A stretch of 64,000 nucleotides of DNA from Deltaproteobacteria bacterium (lineage in GTDB: Bacteria; Myxococcota_A; UBA9160; UBA4427). Position numbers and translations under genes: made by a program. The first letter of the stretch is position 1. The number at the start of each line of letters is the position of its first letter. Below are positions 59,936 to 64,000 of the stretch, in pieces. The DNA is taken from assembly GCA_016713665.1 (NCBI GenBank), contig JADJOR010000002.1, forward strand, positions 310,001 through 374,000. The letters run 5' to 3'. The notes under the pieces are model-generated. The model ran no database searches. It worked only from the letters and a program-made list of their open reading frames with translations, and was not told the origin of the DNA.

Positions 59936-60001
59936 GCAGTCTCGGGGCGTTCCGGGCGGTCTCGGAGCGCCCGGACGGGGCAGACATCGGGAGACGACGG
60001 C

Positions 60002-62482
60002 ATGGCGGACGACCGGGATCAGGCCTTCGAACGCATCGAGCGGTTGAACCAGCGCTTCGCGGGGCTGGCGGGCTGGTGCTTCGACCATCGATCGATCGTC
60101 GGCCTGATCTGCCTCCTGCTCTTCGCCGGCAGCATCGTCCTCGCATCGAAGGTCCAGCAGGACGCGAGCTACGAGTCCTACTTCAACGAGGGCGACGATA
60201 CCTACGAGGCCTATCAGAAATACCTCGACGATTTCGGCTCCGACGAGGTCTCCTACATCGGCTACGAGATTCCGGATCTCCCGCACGGGGTCTGGAACGT
60301 CGACGCGATGGCGGCGCTGATCGCCCTGACCGAGGCCCTCGAGGACGAGGTGCCCTTCGTCTACGAGGTGACGAGCCTCGCCAACGCCGAGCTGACGGTC
60401 GGGACCGAGGAAGGTCTCGAGATCACGAAGATCCGCGACGAGTGGCCGCTGACCCAGGAGGAGCTGCTCGAGCGCCGCGAGGCCTACCTGAAGAAGCCGC
60501 TGCTCGTCGGCGGCATCGTCAATCAGGACGCCTCCTTCGCCGCGATCCTGATCGAGATGGATCGCACGAGCACCGACCCGCCCGAGGAGATCGTCTGGGA
60601 TCCCGCGCCCGAGAAGGCCGAAGATCTCGAGAACATGTACCCGCAGGTCTCCGACACGAAGATCACGGAGATCCTCGCGCGCCCGCAATTCGCCGCCTTC
60701 CGCTTCTTCCCGTCGGGCGACGTCGCGCTCAACGCCTTCTTCAATCGCGTGCTCGTCTCCGAGCCCGCCTACCTGATGATGATCTCGCTGTTGTTGATCA
60801 GCGCGCTCCAGCTGGTCGGCTTCCGCAGCTTCGTCGGGGTCGCGGCACCGCTCGTCGTGCTGGTGCTGACGGCGCTCACGACCGTCGCCTTCATGGTCGT
60901 CGTCGGATACAAGATGGGGATCTCGTTCTCGGCGACGCCGACGCTCCTGATGGTCATCGGCGTCGCCTACTGCGTCCACGTCCTGTCCGAGTTCCGGACC
61001 CAGATGGTCGCCCTAGGCGACCGGCGCGAGGCGCTCGTCAAGACGATGAGCCTCGTCGGTCTGCCTTCGCTGCTGACGGCGGTCACGACGGCGGTCGGCT
61101 TCGCGTCGATGGCCTTCGTACCGATCCGGACGATGGCGGAAGGCGCCGTCTACCAGGCCTTCGGCGTGATGGCCGCCTACTTCTTCTCGGTGACGGTCCT
61201 GCTCGGCGCGCTCTCCTTCGGCGCGCGCCGCCCGAAGTGGGTCGAGCGCGCGAGGGCGAGCGCGAGCGACATCGGCTCGACCTCGAGCGCGAGCTTCGCG
61301 ACCCGCGCCCTCGACGGCATCGCCCGCTTCAATCTCGCGCATCGGACCGGCCTGCTGTTCGGCTTCGCGGTCTTCACGATCGCCTGTCTCGTCGGCTCGA
61401 CCCGCGTCGTCGTCGACTCGAACTGGCTCGCCGACTTCTGGGACGACTCGCCGATCCGCGTCAACGTCGTGAAGGTCGACGACGAGATGGGCGGGATGAG
61501 CAACATCATCTACCTCTTCGACGGCGGCCACGAAGAGTCGATCAAGGAGCCCGCGGTCCTGCGCGAGATCGAGCGGGTCCAGGCGTTGGCCCTCGAGGAC
61601 GACTGGCTCGTCCGCAAGACCTATTCGATCGTCGACATCGTGAAGGACCTGAACCAGTCCTTCCATTCGGACGATCCCGCCTACCACAGGATTCCCGAGA
61701 CCCGCGAAGAGGTCGCCCAGTACCTGTTGCTCTACGAATCGTCGGGCGGCGAGGAGGCGGCGGAGCTCGTCTCCCCGGACTACCGCGTGGCGAGCCTCGA
61801 GCTGCGCGTCCGCGTGGGACGCATCGTCCACATGGCGGCCCTGATCGACCGCCTCGACGCGGCCCTCGTCGAAAAGCCCCTCGAGAAGACCGAGACCACG
61901 TTGACGGGCATCGGCGCCCTCTGGCTCAAGCTGACCAACTACATCGTGTCGAGCCAGGTCGAGGGCTTCGGCCTCGCGCTGATCGCGGTGACGCTCGTGA
62001 TGATCGTGCTCTTCCGATCGATCTCGATCGGGCTCATCGCGATGATTCCGAACGTCGTCCCCGTGCTGCTGGCGCTCGGCGCGATGGGCTGGTTCGACAT
62101 CACGCTCGACTACAACAAGGCGACGATCGCCTCGATCGCCCTCGGCATCGCCGTCGACGATACGGTCCACCTCATGTCGCGCTTCCGGCTCGAGTTCGGG
62201 ATCCACCGCAGCTACGAGGCGGCCCTGCACGCGTCGATGCAGGACGTGGGTCGCGCCCTCATCCATACCTCGATCGCCCTGGTGCTGGGCTTCCTGGTGC
62301 TCTGCCTGTCGGAGCTCCGCTCCCAGGCCTTCTACGGCATCCTGCTCGCGGCGTCCCTCACGACGGCGCTCCTCGCGGATCTCTTCCTCCTGCCGCCGCT
62401 CGTGCTCTGGCTCAAGCCCTTCGGCCCCGAGCAGGCGCGCCGGACGGAGGCCCCGTCCGCGGCGATACGCGAGGCGGCCTGA
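60002..62482 (+). CDS. MMPL/RND superfamily transporter
   Basis: An 826-aa inner-membrane exporter-like protein with the two-fold RND layout. Helix 1 (IVGLICLLLFAGSIVLASKV) is followed by a periplasmic domain from QQDASYESYFNEGDD, then five or six helices including LMVIGVAYCVHVLSEFRTQM and LPSLLTAVTTAVGFASMAFV; the second half repeats this after about residue 440 with GLLFGFAVFTIACLVG, then ASIALGIAVDDTVHLMSRFR and GRALIHTSIALVLGFLVLCL. DDTVH in the second half is the expected proton-relay region. MMPL members move hopanoids, lipids or hydrophobic compounds; the cargo is not known here. GGGAG 10-15 bases before the ATG supports the start. Ends 7 bp from the convergent ald gene. Confidence 0.93.
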   Translation: MADDRDQAFERIERLNQRFAGLAGWCFDHRSIVGLICLLLFAGSIVLASKVQQDASYESYFNEGDDTYEAYQKYLDDFGSDEVSYIGYEIPDLPHGVWNVDAMAALIALTEALEDEVPFVYEVTSLANAELTVGTEEGLEITKIRDEWPLTQEELLERREAYLKKPLLVGGIVNQDASFAAILIEMDRTSTDPPEEIVWDPAPEKAEDLENMYPQVSDTKITEILARPQFAAFRFFPSGDVALNAFFNRVLVSEPAYLMMISLLLISALQLVGFRSFVGVAAPLVVLVLTALTTVAFMVVVGYKMGISFSATPTLLMVIGVAYCVHVLSEFRTQMVALGDRREALVKTMSLVGLPSLLTAVTTAVGFASMAFVPIRTMAEGAVYQAFGVMAAYFFSVTVLLGALSFGARRPKWVERARASASDIGSTSSASFATRALDGIARFNLAHRTGLLFGFAVFTIACLVGSTRVVVDSNWLADFWDDSPIRVNVVKVDDEMGGMSNIIYLFDGGHEESIKEPAVLREIERVQALALEDDWLVRKTYSIVDIVKDLNQSFHSDDPAYHRIPETREEVAQYLLLYESSGGEEAAELVSPDYRVASLELRVRVGRIVHMAALIDRLDAALVEKPLEKTETTLTGIGALWLKLTNYIVSSQVEGFGLALIAVTLVMIVLFRSISIGLIAMIPNVVPVLLALGAMGWFDITLDYNKATIASIALGIAVDDTVHLMSRFRLEFGIHRSYEAALHASMQDVGRALIHTSIALVLGFLVLCLSELRSQAFYGILLAASLTTALLADLFLLPPLVLWLKPFGPEQARRTEAPSAAIREAA

Positions 62483-62489
62483 GCGATCC

Positions 62490-63581
62490 TCAGCGCGAGA
62501 AGCCGAGGGCTTCGGCGACGATGGGATGGACGATCTCGCCGCGGCGGACGGTGAGGCCGGTCGAGAGACCGGGCTCGCGCTCGAGGGCCGAGTCGACGCC
62601 CATCATCGCGATCCGCCGGACGAAGGGCAGGGTCGCGTTGGTCAACGCGAAGGTCGAGGTCCTCGGCACCGCGCCGGGCATGTTCGTCACGCAGTAGTGG
62701 ACGACGCCTTCCTCGACGTAGGTCGGCTCCGCGTGGGTCGTCGGCCGGCTCGTCTCGAAGCATCCGCCCTGGTCGATCGCGACGTCGACGACGACCGAGC
62801 CGTTCGGCATCGCCCGGACCATGGCGCGGTCGACGAGCTTCGGCGTCGCGGCCCCCGGGACGAGCACCGTCCCGACGACGAGATCCGCCCGCGTGACGAG
62901 CTCGCCGATCGCGTCCCGGGTCGAATAGACCGTCTTTGCGCGGCCCTCGAAGCGAGCCGCCAGCTCGCGCAGCCGCGGGAGCGCGCGGTCGACGATCGTG
63001 ACGTCGGCGCCGAACCCGATCGCCATCTCGGCCGCATGGGAGCCGGCGATGCCGCCGCCGATCACGACGACGCGCGCAGGGAGCGTCCCCGGGACGCCGC
63101 CGAGCAGGACGCCGCGGCCGCCGGCGGCGCGCTCGAGACAATGGGCTCCGACCTGGATCGACATCCGACCCGCGACCTCGCTCATCGGGGTCAGCAGAGG
63201 CAGCGAGCCGTCCGGGGCCGTCACGGTTTCGTAGGCGATCGCCGTCGCACCGGATTTCAGCAGGCCGCGGGCCTGGGCCGGGTCGGCGGCGAGATGGAGG
63301 AAGGTGAAGAGGACCTGGCCTTCCCGCAGCCGGGCGCACTCGACGGGCTGCGGCTCCTTGACCTTCACGATCAGGTCCGAGCCGGAGAAGAGGGCTTCGA
63401 CGTCGGGCTCGAGGGTCGCACCCGCCGCGGCGTACTCCGCGTCGGCGATTCCGGCTCCCGACCCGGCCCCCGTCTGGACGACGACCGGATGGCCGGCCCG
63501 CGTGAGCTCGCGAACGCCGCTCGGCGTCATGCCGACCCGGTATTCGTGGCTCTTGATCTCGGTCGGTACACCGATGCGCAT
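62490..63581 (-). CDS. ald: Alanine dehydrogenase
   Basis: NAD-dependent L-alanine dehydrogenase, 363 aa, converting L-alanine to pyruvate and ammonia reversibly. GGAGGGG precedes ATG 63581. Sequence text is diagnostic: MRIGVPTEIKSHEYRVGMTP, VKVKEPQPVECARLREGQVL, FTFLHLAADPAQARGLL, PLLTPMSEVAGRMSIQVGAH, VVVIGGGIAGSHAAEMAIGF (NAD Rossmann) and VDVAIDQGGCFETSRPTTHA. The active-site lysine (VKVKEP) and histidine (FTFLHLAAD) are present. One difference is a cysteine in ERAAGGRGVLLGG-neighbouring AHCLE where many have YLE. Divergent from the gene starting at 63821. Confidence 0.97.
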   Translation of the reverse strand: MRIGVPTEIKSHEYRVGMTPSGVRELTRAGHPVVVQTGAGSGAGIADAEYAAAGATLEPDVEALFSGSDLIVKVKEPQPVECARLREGQVLFTFLHLAADPAQARGLLKSGATAIAYETVTAPDGSLPLLTPMSEVAGRMSIQVGAHCLERAAGGRGVLLGGVPGTLPARVVVIGGGIAGSHAAEMAIGFGADVTIVDRALPRLRELAARFEGRAKTVYSTRDAIGELVTRADLVVGTVLVPGAATPKLVDRAMVRAMPNGSVVVDVAIDQGGCFETSRPTTHAEPTYVEEGVVHYCVTNMPGAVPRTSTFALTNATLPFVRRIAMMGVDSALEREPGLSTGLTVRRGEIVHPIVAEALGFSR

Positions 63582-63820
63582 CGCGGGCCCCTCCGTGCGG
63601 GATCATCGCCTCTTCTTCGCCCGAGAATACAGCGGAACCCGCCGGGGCCGGCTTGAGTCATCGACGACCGCCATCGGGGTATTCCGTCTCGGATGCGCCG
63701 TCTTGCCCCGTTCGAGCCGGTCGTCGCGGCCGTTCCGGCTTCTCCGACTGGCATGCGGCTTGCTGACTCCGATTCGTAGACCGGTCGGTCCGTCGATCGA
63801 TCAACGAGGAGGGCATCGCC
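63582..63820. other. Divergent intergenic region between ald and the DksA/TraR-like gene
   Basis: A 239-bp gap with no gene. It must hold promoters for both directions; no pair of hexamers is convincing by eye. The purine-rich AACGAGGAGGGCATC at its right end is the ribosome-binding region of the gene at 63821, and GGAGGGG on the minus strand near 63586-63592 serves ald. Confidence 0.35.
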
Positions 63821-64000
63821 ATGACCATGAACCCGTCGCATCCGTCGCCGGAGCTCGCCGCGCTGTACGAGGAGAACCGGACCCGGCTGCTCGAGAGCCA
63901 GTCGGAGTGGACCCGCCGCCTCGAAGCGATCGGGCGGGATCGAAAGCGGGTCCGGGGCGCCCTCGATCCGGACTTCGCCGAGCAGGCCGTCCAGCGCGAG
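63821..64000 (+). CDS. Start of a probable DksA/TraR-type zinc-finger protein (cut by window end)
   Basis: ATG 63821 has AGGAGG at 63807-63812, 8 bases upstream, so the start is secure. Sixty codons are present. They form a charged coiled-coil-like helix (ELAALYEENRTRLLESQSEW, RLEAIGRDRKRVRG) followed by LDPDFAEQAVQRE. The DFAEQAVxREN text is common just before the zinc finger in DksA/TraR-like proteins, so that family is inferred, but the zinc cysteines would lie beyond the window. Confidence 0.6.
   Translation, partial: MTMNPSHPSPELAALYEENRTRLLESQSEWTRRLEAIGRDRKRVRGALDPDFAEQAVQRE

Noticed and set aside
59659..62697. 1012-codon plus-strand frame overlapping DUF1993 and the MMPL transporter
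   Set aside because: Arg-rich out-of-frame shadow; the MMPL frame has clear membrane helices and motifs.

Overview
The window is GC-rich chromosomal DNA from a Gram-negative, respiring bacterium. Supporting signs are a TonB-dependent receptor, many lipoproteins with lipobox signals, PEP-CTERM surface proteins, an octaheme cytochrome c, and a dense set of acyl-CoA/CoA-transferase/SDR/P450/Rieske enzymes typical of lipid- or terpenoid-degrading environmental bacteria. The overall gene mix and the CaiB/BaiF, SIMPL, DUF3604 and TMEM220 content resemble Myxococcota/Deltaproteobacteria-like genomes; this placement is inference. No rRNA, tRNA, CRISPR, phage or plasmid genes were recognised.

Layout. 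0-2.2 kb: tail of a cytochrome P450 facing an acyl-CoA synthetase. 2.4-10.7 kb: an ion/energy block with a small membrane protein, a ClC channel/antiporter with CBS domains, a CPA1 cation/proton antiporter with a TrkA-type regulatory tail, a YbdK-like carboxylate-amine ligase and a K+-type membrane pyrophosphatase (hppA). 10.7-17.1 kb: an SDR, then a visibly decaying stretch: an ICMT-like membrane methyltransferase broken by a 7-bp tandem duplication, a 5'-truncated PEP-CTERM gene on the minus strand, an M4 metalloprotease/TSP3/PEP-CTERM gene broken by a 1-base deletion, and the C-terminal remnant of an IS91-type transposase. 17.1-20.6 kb: TMEM220-like protein, epimerase and three small exported proteins. 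20.6-30.6 kb: acyl-CoA dehydrogenase, carboxylesterase lipoprotein, a FapA-like/CBS pair, a thiolase-like protein, and an overlapping SDR-alpha/beta hydrolase pair.

30.8-45.6 kb: aldo/keto reductase and SDR, then a cell-surface block with a membrane-anchored sulfatase/phosphatase-like protein, a helical-repeat protein, a TPR lipoprotein, a TonB-dependent receptor with an outer-membrane partner, an intact PEP-CTERM protein with a recognisable promoter and a strong terminator, and an octaheme cytochrome c overlapping a 4-helix membrane protein. 45.6-54.7 kb: crotonase, F420-type luciferase-like oxidoreductase and Rieske oxygenase (one minus-strand run), a lipoprotein pseudo-peptidase, and a translationally coupled DUF3604 lipoprotein/molybdopterin oxidoreductase pair. 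54.7-64 kb: two CaiB/BaiF CoA-transferases around a SIMPL protein, a TauD/TfdA dioxygenase, a DUF1993 protein, an MMPL/RND transporter, alanine dehydrogenase (ald), and the start of a probable DksA/TraR-like gene.

Working together: acyl-CoA ligase, acyl-CoA dehydrogenase, crotonase, thiolase-like protein, CaiB CoA-transferases and several SDRs could supply activation and beta-oxidation-like degradation of hydrophobic acids, with P450, Rieske and TauD enzymes as oxygenating entry steps and the esterase, hydrolase, receptor and MMPL transporter handling uptake or release. That pathway is inferred from families; no substrate can be read from the sequence. Start codons were chosen from ribosome-binding sites and signal peptides and several differ from the longest open frame. 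No search or alignment was run: family names come from motif recognition.
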